Below are positions 1 to 7,410 of a stretch of DNA of 11,534 nt, in pieces (within the stretch, counting starts at the first letter, position 1; each line of letters opens with the position of its first letter). A program made the position numbers and the translations under genes. The notes under the pieces were generated by a model that had not been told where the DNA came from, made no database searches, and was given only the letters and a program-made list of their open reading frames with translations. Source of the DNA: Chloroflexota bacterium (GTDB lineage: Bacteria > Chloroflexota > Dehalococcoidia > GIF9 > UBA5629); NCBI GenBank assembly GCA_026389655.1, contig JAPLHL010000489.1, forward strand, positions 1 through 11,534, read 5' to 3'.

Positions 1-1
1 C

Positions 2-1423
2 TATCCTTATTTTCTGGAGCCAATATTTAAAATAATCGGGTTGCATATAATCCTGCTTACGACTGTACTGGGACTTCTTCTTGCGGGGTTCTTCGCCATT
101 CTATTTTTCCTGATCAAACAACTAGTTAAGAGCCGTGTAATAGCACTATGTGCTTTTTTAGCTATGCCTGGGGCTTGGCTTTGGGCCCAATGTTTTACTG
201 AATATGGGCCTGTTTTTCAGCACTGGCCGCATCGCGTCTTATTCCCCGGACTCCTGCTCTTAATCGTATGGTTCTATCAAAAAGCAATGGGGAAGTTTAA
301 GAGTTTGTTGTATTGTTTAGCCTTTGTTGTATGTGGAATGGCAGTACTGTGGAACTTTAATACAGGTGTCGTTGTTTTTGGGTCATGGGTCCTGTTTTTA
401 TCCTGGGAAACGCTGGGACAGTGGAGGTCTCTTCATTTCAAGAAAACGGCCAAGGCGATCATGCGGCATTCATCGATAGCGTTGACTGTCGTTATTCTTT
501 CGGTTGGATCTCTCTCTATATATACATATCTTCGAAGTGGGGTCTTTCCAGATATATTAGCTGCGTTAAGATATCAAGGGATCTTTTATGGTTCCGGTTT
601 TAGTATGATTCCAATGCCGTTGATCCATCCGTGGAATCTGATTGTTTTAATATATTGTGTCGGTATCTGTATATCATTCAGTCGGCTGGCAAAAAAGATG
701 GTTGGTGTTAACCTGGCAGAAGATCCACTACAAACGAGCCGGGTCAATATGATATTCATAATATCAATTATGGGGGCGGGGCTTTTCAGTTATTATCAGG
801 GAAGAAGTGCTGACGCCAGTTTATTGGACTCATTTTGGCCAGCGTTTTTCCTAATGGCGCTATTCGCCGATGGTCTTTTAGAACATTTAAGCATTAATCT
901 CAATAAATCGTTTCCAATAGCGTACAGAGCGTCCAACATCGCTACTGGCTTCTTATTTCTGTTATTATCACTTATGTTGGTTTGTTATGCAGGCGGTGTT
1001 GCTGAACTCTCCCCGAAATTTGCTGACAGAATCAAAACCGAAATCCAAGCGGTAGATCAATGGCACAAAGGTGGTTCTTCCAACTATACACAGAATATCG
1101 ATTTTATAAGAAAATACTTTTCACCCGGAGATCAGGTGCTTATCCTTGGCTGGAATCAAGCCACATATTACATGGAATCAGGAACAACCAATCCATTAGA
1201 TATTCCCGGTTTTCTGGAACTTGTGTATAAGAGTGACTATCAAAAACTATCCGATTATCTAATAAATGGAATGGTAGTAAATGAAGAAAACCGTATTGTT
1301 CCGGTCAGGGTAATCATGATGGATGATTTTAGAAGTCTTTATCCGGATTTATTTGAGCTGGTTAATAACAATTATCATCAAATTGAGCGTGTCAACGATC
1401 TAACTCTTTTGGAAAAGAACTAA
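2..1423 (+). CDS. Polytopic membrane protein, GT-C glycosyltransferase-like (5' partial)
   Basis: The reading frame is open from base 2, so the gene begins outside the window; the TTG at 41 is only an internal codon. About 474 residues are visible. I count roughly ten hydrophobic helices across the first 340 residues, followed by a soluble C-terminal domain of about 110 residues. This many-helix plus extracytoplasmic-tail layout is what GT-C enzymes (PMT/ArnT-like, lipid-linked sugar donors) and some polymerases show. The catalytic acidic motif of GT-C enzymes normally sits in the first external loop, which would be in the missing N-terminus, so activity cannot be judged. The probable role is sugar transfer to a lipid or glycan on the outer face of the cytoplasmic membrane; an O-antigen polymerase or a membrane protein of unknown function is possible. 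The gene is AT-rich compared with its right-hand neighbour and is separated from it by about 107 bp. Confidence 0.6.
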   Translation, partial: YPYFLEPIFKIIGLHIILLTTVLGLLLAGFFAILFFLIKQLVKSRVIALCAFLAMPGAWLWAQCFTEYGPVFQHWPHRVLFPGLLLLIVWFYQKAMGKFKSLLYCLAFVVCGMAVLWNFNTGVVVFGSWVLFLSWETLGQWRSLHFKKTAKAIMRHSSIALTVVILSVGSLSIYTYLRSGVFPDILAALRYQGIFYGSGFSMIPMPLIHPWNLIVLIYCVGICISFSRLAKKMVGVNLAEDPLQTSRVNMIFIISIMGAGLFSYYQGRSADASLLDSFWPAFFLMALFADGLLEHLSINLNKSFPIAYRASNIATGFLFLLLSLMLVCYAGGVAELSPKFADRIKTEIQAVDQWHKGGSSNYTQNIDFIRKYFSPGDQVLILGWNQATYYMESGTTNPLDIPGFLELVYKSDYQKLSDYLINGMVVNEENRIVPVRVIMMDDFRSLYPDLFELVNNNYHQIERVNDLTLLEKN

Positions 1424-1513
1424 TTACACAATAGTTGAAATCAGGATTATTGGCCATAATACATAATAGATATTACTGATGATGAGAAAGACTTAATATT
1501 AATACCTGTATAT

Positions 1514-1519
1514 AAGGAG
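1514..1519 (+). promoter_or_regulatory. Ribosome binding site for the TPP enzyme
   Basis: AAGGAG lies 11 nt before the GTG at 1531. No other start gives the family's N-terminus (MRLADYV...), so this site supports the GTG start. Confidence 0.6.
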
Positions 1520-1530
1520 AAGATAAAAAG

Positions 1531-3339
1531 GTGAGACTTGCCGATTATGTAGTTCACACACTCGCAGATAAAGGCGTGAAGCATGTTTTCATGATCACCG
1601 GTGGCGGCGCCATGCACCTGAATGATGCTTTTGGCCTTGAACAGCGCATCCAGTATGTCTGTAACCTGCACGAACAAGCCTGTGCTATGGCAGCTGAAGG
1701 GTATGCCCGCACTGCGGAGAAAATGGCTGTCGTGTGCGTCACCTCCGGCCCCGGGGGAACGAACACCCTGAGCGGCGTGCTGGGGCAGTGGATGGATTCG
1801 ATACCGGCGCTGTATATCTCCGGCCAAGTGCGCTTTGAGACAACGATCGCCAGCACTGACCTTCCGCTTCGCCAGTTAGGTGACCAGGAGGCCAACATCG
1901 TTGACATCGTCCGTCCTATTACAAAATATGCGGCCATGGTCACCGACCCACAACTTATACGCTATCACCTGGAGAAGGCCATGCACCTGGCGGTTTCCGG
2001 CAGGCCGGGGCCCGTCTGGCTGGACATACCTCTTAACGTTCAGTCAAGCTCGATCGAAGAGACAAACCTGAAATCGTACGATCCTGAAGAAGACGCCCAC
2101 ACAACCCGTCCGGGTTTAGTCGAAGAGCAGATTAATGAAGTAATAGAACGACTGTCTATGTCCGAACGGCCGGTTATCCTTGCCGGCGCGGGTATAAGGC
2201 TGGCGGGTGCAGCCGATGCTTTCTATCACTTGGCGGAAAGGCTGGGCATCCCTGTACAGGTAGCCTGGGATGCCATCGACCTTTTCCCTTCTGCCCATCC
2301 CTTGTATGCTGGAAGACCAAGTACTATGGGACAGCGCGGCGCCAATTTCATCTTTCAAAATGCCGATTTGCTCCTCAGCCTGGCCTGCCGTTTGAACGTC
2401 CGGCAAATTGGTTATACCTTTCCGGCAGTAGCCAGGGCGGCTTACAAAATATCGGTGGACATTGACCCTGCTGAATTAAAAAAACCAACCATCAAGATTG
2501 ATTTGCCAATCAATGCTGATGTCGGTGAATTTATTCGTACATTGCATATGCGGCTCAGGTCAAGAGAATTACCCCAGAAAACAGCTTGGTTATCATGGTG
2601 CAAGGAACGAACTCAGCGTTACCCGGTGGTATTGCCCGAGTATTACCGGCGCCGAAAGCCGGTAAACCCCTATGTGTTTTGTGATATGCTTTCGGAACGC
2701 CTTGATGCTCAAGATGTGATGGTAAGCTCTAATGGCGCATCTTGCGTTATTCCCATCCAGGTAATGCAAATCAAGCGCGGCCAGCGTCATATTGTTAATT
2801 CAGGTTCTGCAGCCATGGGATACGGCCTCCCGGCAGCAATAGGAGCATGTTTCGCCAATGGCCGAAAGAGGGTCATTTGCTTTGAAGGCGACGGAAGCAT
2901 CCAGATGAATATCCAGGAGCTCGAGACGATCGCTTACCACCGCTTGCCTGTCAAGATATTTCTTTTCAACAACAGCGGTTATCTTTCCGTCCGCACCACG
3001 CAAAACAATTTCTTTGATGGCCACCTGGTGGGGGAAAGCACAAAGAGCGGCGTGGGATTCCCCGATTTTGTAAAGCTGGCGAAGGCCTATGGCATCCCCG
3101 CCTGCCGCATCACAAGTCATAGCCAATTTGAGGAAACAATCGAGCGGGTGCTGGATTCAGACGGCCCTGTTTTATGTGATGTGATCATGGATCCGGGCCA
3201 GCTTTTTTCGCCGCGAACGGCCTCGCAACGGCTTCCCGATGGCCGCATGGTATCCAGCCCGCTGGAGGATATGTTCCCCTTCCTGGAGGAAAGGGAATTC
3301 CTATCCAATATGATCATCCCGCGCTGGAAAGCAGAATGA
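1531..3339 (+). CDS. Thiamine-diphosphate-dependent enzyme, acetolactate synthase-like
   Basis: This is a 602-residue, apparently complete member of the acetolactate synthase/pyruvate oxidase superfamily. The N-terminal pyrimidine-binding domain carries the catalytic glutamate in NLHEQA (Glu48) and the SGPGGTN loop (72-78). A central domain spans about 190-340. The C-terminal diphosphate-binding domain has GDGS at 453-456 and the closing NN at 480-481, the standard TPP/Mg motif. Such enzymes decarboxylate a 2-keto acid, usually pyruvate, and pass the two-carbon unit to an acceptor. In surface polysaccharide clusters the best known example is YerE, which acetylates a CDP-3,6-dideoxy-4-ketosugar during yersiniose synthesis. 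The CDP-sugar genes at the right end of the window make that role plausible. The next genes (SDR, cyclase) allow a cyclitol or ketose acceptor instead. A housekeeping IlvB role is unlikely because no regulatory subunit gene or other ilv gene is nearby. It looks GC-richer than its neighbours. Confidence 0.85.
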   Translation: MRLADYVVHTLADKGVKHVFMITGGGAMHLNDAFGLEQRIQYVCNLHEQACAMAAEGYARTAEKMAVVCVTSGPGGTNTLSGVLGQWMDSIPALYISGQVRFETTIASTDLPLRQLGDQEANIVDIVRPITKYAAMVTDPQLIRYHLEKAMHLAVSGRPGPVWLDIPLNVQSSSIEETNLKSYDPEEDAHTTRPGLVEEQINEVIERLSMSERPVILAGAGIRLAGAADAFYHLAERLGIPVQVAWDAIDLFPSAHPLYAGRPSTMGQRGANFIFQNADLLLSLACRLNVRQIGYTFPAVARAAYKISVDIDPAELKKPTIKIDLPINADVGEFIRTLHMRLRSRELPQKTAWLSWCKERTQRYPVVLPEYYRRRKPVNPYVFCDMLSERLDAQDVMVSSNGASCVIPIQVMQIKRGQRHIVNSGSAAMGYGLPAAIGACFANGRKRVICFEGDGSIQMNIQELETIAYHRLPVKIFLFNNSGYLSVRTTQNNFFDGHLVGESTKSGVGFPDFVKLAKAYGIPACRITSHSQFEETIERVLDSDGPVLCDVIMDPGQLFSPRTASQRLPDGRMVSSPLEDMFPFLEEREFLSNMIIPRWKAE

Positions 3340-3343
3340 TGTG

Positions 3344-3360
3344 TAAGATGGTCAATCTTA
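3344..3360. repeat. Small inverted repeat between TPP and SDR genes
   Basis: TAAGAT and ATCTTA are perfect 6-bp arms around a 5-nt loop, just after the TPP enzyme stop. The stem is AT-rich and no T-run follows, so it is unlikely to be an intrinsic terminator. Its role is unknown. Confidence 0.35.
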
Positions 3361-3412
3361 TTACTTCTCCAATCAACTGATTAACAACTCCTATTGAGTC
3401 GGAGGTGCATCA

Positions 3413-4078
3413 ATGAGACGAGTGCTTATTACCGGAGGATCGCGTGGCATTGGCAAGGTTATTGCTGAACGATTTCGCCGCGTTGGATATGATGTGATAA
3501 CTCCCACCCATGAGGAATTGGATCTTTCTTCAATTGACTCCATACGCGAATACATGACGCAGAATAAGCATCTAGAAGTCGATGTCTTGATTAACAACGC
3601 CGCCCAAAACAAGGTTAGCATAATCAAAGAGTTATCTATTGAAGAATGGCAGCAGATTCTCACAATTAATCTGACGTCTCCGTTTATTTTGATCCAACAT
3701 GCAACTCGTCACATGATGGTCCATAGATGGGGCAGGATTGTCAACATCAGTTCGTGTTACAGCCTGGTCAGCCGCAGCGGGCGATCTGCGTATAGTGCCT
3801 CTAAAGCAGGGCTGAACGCACTTACCCGCACTGCTGCTCTCGAATACGCGGATTTCAATATTTTAGTCAATGCTGTGTGTCCCGGTTTTATTGATACGGA
3901 AATGACGAGGCAGAATAATACTCCAGGGCAGATATCTGACCTCTGCAAACAAATCCCAGTGCAACGTCTGGGCACACCAGACGAGGTGGCGGATTTTGTT
4001 TTCTATCTGGGTTCTGAGCAGAATACCTACATCACAGGGCAGACACTGATCATTGATGGCGGCTTTATGAGTCGGTAG
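3413..4078 (+). CDS. Classical short-chain dehydrogenase/reductase (SDR)
   Basis: The 221-residue protein has every landmark of a classical NAD(P)-dependent SDR. These are the Rossmann glycine motif TGGSRGIG (7-14), the NNAA motif (61-64), Asn86, the catalytic serine in NISS (113/114), and the YSASK motif (Tyr127, Lys131). The C-terminal IDGG element that closes the fold is also present. It is a little shorter than the usual 240-260 residues but not truncated. An ATG start follows GGAGGTG at 3401-3407 at good spacing. It should interconvert a keto and a hydroxyl group; the exact substrate cannot be read from sequence. Lying directly before a sugar phosphate cyclase, it may reduce a cyclitol ketone; after a YerE-like enzyme it may instead reduce the branched ketosugar. 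It probably shares a transcript with both neighbours, the gap to the next gene being 25 bp. Confidence 0.88.
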   Translation: MRRVLITGGSRGIGKVIAERFRRVGYDVITPTHEELDLSSIDSIREYMTQNKHLEVDVLINNAAQNKVSIIKELSIEEWQQILTINLTSPFILIQHATRHMMVHRWGRIVNISSCYSLVSRSGRSAYSASKAGLNALTRTAALEYADFNILVNAVCPGFIDTEMTRQNNTPGQISDLCKQIPVQRLGTPDEVADFVFYLGSEQNTYITGQTLIIDGGFMSR

Positions 4079-4103
4079 ACGACAAAACGGAGAATAAACA
4101 AAA

Positions 4104-5183
4104 ATGGAATGGCTTCAAATCAAGTCCGGGCAAGGGGACTACAACGTTGACTCCTTTGGTGAACTCAAGGCCTTGGTTCAATCCATTCAGAGAATACAAA
4201 AATCCGTGTTGTTAATTGACCGTAATATCGCAAACTTGTATATGGATGATATGGCCCCGCTTATCAACGGTCTACCCACACTGTTGATTGATGCTATTGA
4301 AGATGAAAAAACAATAACAGGCATCTCACGAGTACTAAACTTTTTCCAGGAAAACGGTTGCATGAAGCAGACCGTTGTGGTGGCTATCGGTGGCGGAATT
4401 ATTCAGGACATTGCGACGTTCACAGCGCATGCTTATTACCGTGGAATAAAATGGGTTTACATCCCAACAACGCTGCTTTCGATGAGTGATAGTTGCATAG
4501 GCGCTAAGTGCGGCATCAACTTGAATGCTTTCAAGAACCAATTAGGTGTCTTCCATTCCCCAGCAAGGGTGCTGATTTGCGTCAAGTTCCTTGATACACT
4601 ATCCGACACGGACATTCGTTCTGGCTATGGCGAAATCTTGAAACTGATGCTAACACAATCCGCAGAACTCTATGACGGCCTAAGGACACACATTGACCAG
4701 TTTGGCTTCAGGAATTCAGAACTTGCCACCTTCATATATCAAAGTTTGAATGTGAAAAAGAGCATAATTGAAGTAGATGAGTATGAAATTGATATGCGAC
4801 GTATCTTAAACTATGGCCACACCTTTGGTCATTCGCTGGAAGCCGTTACGCAACACGAGGTTCCTCACGGACTTGCTGTGGCATGGGGGATTGATGTGGC
4901 AAATTTCATTTCACTTAGGCGTGGCATGTTGAGCGAAGCAGACTTTTCATCCATTCATGATTTCATCGTCCGTCATTTCAATTATCGGATTTCATGCAAG
5001 GTTTCGGCAGCAGATCTGATTCAGGGCGCACGGCGCGACAAGAAGGTGAGCGACGGTAAACTCAACATGGTACTGCTGGAAAAACCTGGTAGCCTGAAGA
5101 TTGTGCCGATTGCGTTTGATGGGTCATTCGAATCGATCATTACTGAATACTTGAGCAATAGTCATGTTGTTTATTGGGATTGA
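4104..5183 (+). CDS. AroB-like sugar phosphate cyclase (3-dehydroquinate synthase superfamily)
   Basis: The 359-residue protein matches the full length of the dehydroquinate synthase family. Visible landmarks are the NAD-binding GGGIIQD (96-102), PTTLLSMSDS (121-130), the DSCIGAKCGIN segment (129-139) where AroB usually has two glycines, and KNQLG (144-148). GYGEILK (174-180) supplies the zinc ligand Glu177, NYGHTFGH (236-243) supplies zinc ligand His239 plus His243, and HG (255-256) supplies the third ligand, His255. RDKK (311-314) is also kept, so the enzyme looks catalytically intact. The superfamily converts phosphorylated 6- or 7-carbon sugars into cyclic products with loss of phosphate: dehydroquinate, 2-deoxy-scyllo-inosose or epi-valiolone isomers. 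A sedoheptulokinase-like gene overlapping its 3' end by 20 bp suggests a ketoheptose phosphate substrate (inference). A second shikimate-pathway AroB is the main alternative. GGAG at 4089-4092 precedes the ATG. Confidence 0.82.
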   Translation: MEWLQIKSGQGDYNVDSFGELKALVQSIQRIQKSVLLIDRNIANLYMDDMAPLINGLPTLLIDAIEDEKTITGISRVLNFFQENGCMKQTVVVAIGGGIIQDIATFTAHAYYRGIKWVYIPTTLLSMSDSCIGAKCGINLNAFKNQLGVFHSPARVLICVKFLDTLSDTDIRSGYGEILKLMLTQSAELYDGLRTHIDQFGFRNSELATFIYQSLNVKKSIIEVDEYEIDMRRILNYGHTFGHSLEAVTQHEVPHGLAVAWGIDVANFISLRRGMLSEADFSSIHDFIVRHFNYRISCKVSAADLIQGARRDKKVSDGKLNMVLLEKPGSLKIVPIAFDGSFESIITEYLSNSHVVYWD

Positions 5184-6454
5184 CCTCGGCGCTTCTTTTA
5201 TCAAAGGTGCAGTACTCGACCTGGATGCGCTATGTTTGAAGCATGTCCATCGTATTCCATTTCCCCAATTTATAACTGGTATCCACCCCCTGCATCGTGA
5301 AGTTGACCCAACAAATATTGTCACAGCAGTCAGACAACTTATTGAGCAATTGCTGCCTCAAGCGCCGAATTGCGCTGGTATAGTAATGTGCGGCCAAATG
5401 CATGGCCTTGTCCTGGCCAATGAGCATGGCGAACAGCTTTCGAACTTTGTTTCCTGGCAAGATCAGCGGGCGCTCATGCCTCATCCTAGTGGAAAAGGCA
5501 CCCATTTTGATGTCCTTGTGCAAAAGGTCACGCAAACTGAGCGCCACAGCTTCCCTCGCTGACTTTGTTGTAGCCAATCTGTGCGGTTCGCCACCTACCA
5601 CCGAGGCCACGAATGCAGCAGCGCACGGTGCCTTCAACCTTGTTTCTCAAGAATGGCATAGAACTGTTCTAGCGAAGTTGGGACAAGATCGATTGAAATG
5701 GCCAGCTCTGCGATACCTTGGTGAGGTTGTTGGGTTTCTCAAGGTCGATTCCACGTCAGTTCCATGTTATACACCTATTGGAGATCAACAATGTGCGCTT
5801 TTGGGCGCCTGCTTAGAAGATGGAGAACTATCACTCAATATTGCAACAGGATCACAAGTCAGCATGATTTGCCCTGAATTGGAATTTGGCAACTACCAGA
5901 CGCGGCCTTTCTTTGATGGCAAATTCATCAAAACAGTTACTCATATTCCTGCGGGCAGATCACTAAATGCTCTAATAAACTTATTGACCGAGTTGGCCCG
6001 CATGCAGGACTGCGAAATCCCGGATTCTTGGGCCTATATCGAGAGCTGCGTAGCAACAAACATACATGGGACTGACTTGAATGTAAATATATCTTTCTTC
6101 AACAGTGCATGTGGTGACCATGGGCAGATTTTAAACATGCGCGAGGAGAATATGACAGTGGGGCATTTGTTCAGGGCAGCCTTCCAATGCATGGCGGATA
6201 ATTACTATATATGCGCCCTACGTTTATCACCCGAACAAGCATGGACAAATTTAGTTTTTTCAGGGGGCCTGGCCCAGAAGCTGGAAGTGCTTCGCGAGGT
6301 TATCCAAAATAGATTTCATGTAGGTTACCGTTTGTCTGTTTCAAAAGAGGATACGCTGCTGGGATTGCTGGTTCTAGCACAATTTTGCAGTAAAACAACT
6401 CAGTCCATTTCGCAGGCTGCAGCAATAATAAGACAAGAAGTAACAGATAATTGA
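5164..6454 (+). pseudogene. FGGY-family sedoheptulokinase-like kinase, frameshifted with apparent internal deletion
   Basis: Two frames together encode one kinase of the FGGY (ASKHA fold) family. The first frame, from ATG 5164 (20-bp overlap with the cyclase), gives the N-terminal phosphate loop IGIDLGASFIKG, then CGQMHG and WQDQR, and ends at TGA 5560-5562. The second frame resumes family sequence from about 5549 with ADFVVANLCG. It continues through NAAAHGAFN, GDQQCALLGA, NIATGSQ and the nucleotide-binding SGGLAQK to TGA 6454. Motif order and spacing recall human SHPK (sedoheptulose to sedoheptulose 7-phosphate). Between WQDQR and ADFVVANLCG there are about 33 residues where SHPK has about 50. 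The glycine-rich segment ending in an FW-containing helix is missing. A deletion of 3n+2 bases at about 5540-5550 would explain both the frame change and the loss. As written, no full-length kinase can be made. Assembly error is the alternative, but the missing segment argues against a simple one-base error. Confidence 0.72.
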
Positions 6455-6473
6455 GCTTTTACATGAGGTTTGC

Positions 6474-6480
6474 AGAGGAG
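6474..6480 (+). promoter_or_regulatory. Ribosome binding site that points to an ATT start for the HAD gene
   Basis: AGAGGAG ends 7 nt before an ATT at 6488. The only canonical in-frame start nearby, TTG at 6470, lies upstream of this site and has no properly spaced site of its own. Confidence 0.5.
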
Positions 6481-6487
6481 ATTAGCG

Positions 6488-7150
6488 ATTTTAGTAGAAA
6501 GCATCTTGTTCGACCTTGATGGTACACTTGTGGATACACGTCCAGGAATCGGATATGCGCTGAGGGAGGCAATAGCGGTTGTTATGCCTCATAAAAAGGT
6601 GGACATCCCGGACTTGCGCAGCATAATCGGTCCCCCTATTCGTGATGTACTCAAGAAGGCCATACCAGATATCGACAATGCCACACTAGACGAACTTGAG
6701 CGGCAATTTCGGTCTACCTACGATAGCATTGGTTGGCAAAAATGCTCAGCCTATGACGGCGTGGTAGACACAATGTCTCGTATTGCTCGGCGAAAAATAA
6801 AATGTTTCGTGGTTACTAACAAGCGTATTCAACCAACACTTAAGATTCTGGAACGGCTTCAGTTGAAAGTCTACTTCGATGAGGTTGTCTCATGGGATTC
6901 TGGCGCCAAGCCTTATGCATCTAAGGTAGAAATGGTGGGTTATGTGATTAATAAGTACCATCTAAAATCAAAAACAATGCTTTTAGTTGGAGATTCAAGC
7001 GAAGAAGCACAGGCGGCTAAGGCCAACGGAGCGAAATTTGCAGCGGTTGCCTATGGCTATGGTAATGTTCATACTCGGAGCGAGTGGCAAAAAGATTACA
7101 TCCTAGATAAGTTCTCTGATCTGTTAAAGATTGTTTCAAGCACCCCGTAG
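6488..7150 (+). CDS. HAD-superfamily phosphatase, phosphoglycolate phosphatase (Gph)-like
   Basis: The protein of about 220 residues has all four HAD motifs: FDLDGT (nucleophile Asp9, acid/base Asp11), VVTNK with Thr110, Lys141 in AKPYASK, and LLVGDSSEE with Asp169. The distal acidic residue is Glu rather than the more common Asp. An alpha-helical C1 cap lies between motifs I and II (about 17-90), as in Gph and beta-phosphoglucomutase. It should hydrolyse a small phosphorylated metabolite; in this locus a sugar, cyclitol or nonulosonate phosphate is likely. The start is uncertain. The Shine-Dalgarno at 6474-6480 fits ATT 6488, which yields MLVESILFDLDGTL, the normal family N-terminus. TTG 6470 would add six residues but has no well-placed ribosome site. 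The gene follows the kinase stop by 33 bp and probably belongs to the same transcript. Confidence 0.8.
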   Translation: MLVESILFDLDGTLVDTRPGIGYALREAIAVVMPHKKVDIPDLRSIIGPPIRDVLKKAIPDIDNATLDELERQFRSTYDSIGWQKCSAYDGVVDTMSRIARRKIKCFVVTNKRIQPTLKILERLQLKVYFDEVVSWDSGAKPYASKVEMVGYVINKYHLKSKTMLLVGDSSEEAQAAKANGAKFAAVAYGYGNVHTRSEWQKDYILDKFSDLLKIVSSTP

Positions 7151-7213
7151 GGTAAGCCTCCGGTTTCATGGCGACTTAACTCTTTTGCTCCAGCAGATCC
7201 TACGTAGAACAAA

Positions 7214-7241
7214 TGTGACGTCCTATTAACGTCCTGTGACG
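7214..7241 (+). repeat. Direct repeat TGTGACG, 21 bp apart, with nested ACGTCCT repeat
   Basis: TGTGACG occurs at 7214-7220 and 7235-7241, and ACGTCCT at 7218-7224 and 7229-7235. A 21-bp period places both heptamers on the same DNA face. The right copy lies just upstream of the -10 at 7264, where an activator contacting polymerase would sit. Regulator binding is inferred. Confidence 0.35.
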
Positions 7242-7260
7242 CGCATATGCCGATCAGATT

Positions 7261-7269
7261 TGATATAAT
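7261..7269 (+). promoter_or_regulatory. Extended -10 promoter, upstream copy
   Basis: TGATATAAT is a perfect extended -10 element (TGn plus TATAAT at 7264-7269). I see no good -35 at 16-18 bp, which is typical of extended -10 or activator-dependent promoters. Transcription would start near 7276 and run into the NeuB-like gene. Confidence 0.5.
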
Positions 7270-7314
7270 AGACACGTAATTCGTCAAGGTTAAGGTTTAT
7301 GTCGCTAATATATG

Positions 7315-7342
7315 TTGACAGTAAGCAATTTAGTGATATAAT
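7315..7342 (+). promoter_or_regulatory. Consensus sigma70-type promoter for the NeuB-like gene
   Basis: A perfect -35 TTGACA (7315-7320) is separated by 16 bp from a perfect -10 TATAAT (7337-7342), which is itself preceded by TGn. The predicted start is near 7349, giving a leader of about 62 nt before the ATG at 7411. It is the strongest promoter I see in the window and splits the plus-strand genes into two transcription units. Confidence 0.75.
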
Positions 7343-7360
7343 CTCTATAAGACTATATCA
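7334..7360. promoter_or_regulatory. 27-bp imperfect palindrome over the -10 and start site (candidate operator)
   Basis: Outer arms TGATATA (7334-7340) and TATATCA (7354-7360) are exact inverted copies. Inner TCT (7342-7344) pairs with AGA (7350-7352). Counting gives 20 of 27 positions symmetric about 7347. The arms are two helical turns apart and cover the -10 and the predicted start, as repressor sites often do. No regulator gene is in the window. Confidence 0.4.
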
Positions 7361-7410
7361 TGCAATTACCTTTCCCAATTTGGACTAATCTGTTATAGGA
7401 GAACAAGCTA

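Noticed and set aside
385..603. Open frame inside the membrane protein gene
   Set aside because: It lies entirely within the longer hydrophobic frame, has no ribosome site and shows no family motif.
1435..1467. Possible promoter before the TPP enzyme (TTGAAA with CATAAT boxes)
   Set aside because: The available spacings are 14 or 21 bp and the -10 boxes are imperfect; the region is simply AT-rich.
3344..3360. Terminator after the TPP enzyme
   Set aside because: The stem is only 6 AT-rich base pairs with no T-run, so I list it as an inverted repeat only.
5520..5562. Programmed ribosomal frameshift in the kinase
   Set aside because: No clear slippery site or stimulating structure is seen at the junction, and a conserved segment is missing, which favours a deletion.
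5402..6454. Separate 350-residue gene starting at ATG 5402
   Set aside because: Its first 45 or so residues are an out-of-frame reading of the kinase N-terminal half; only the part after about 5549 shows family motifs.
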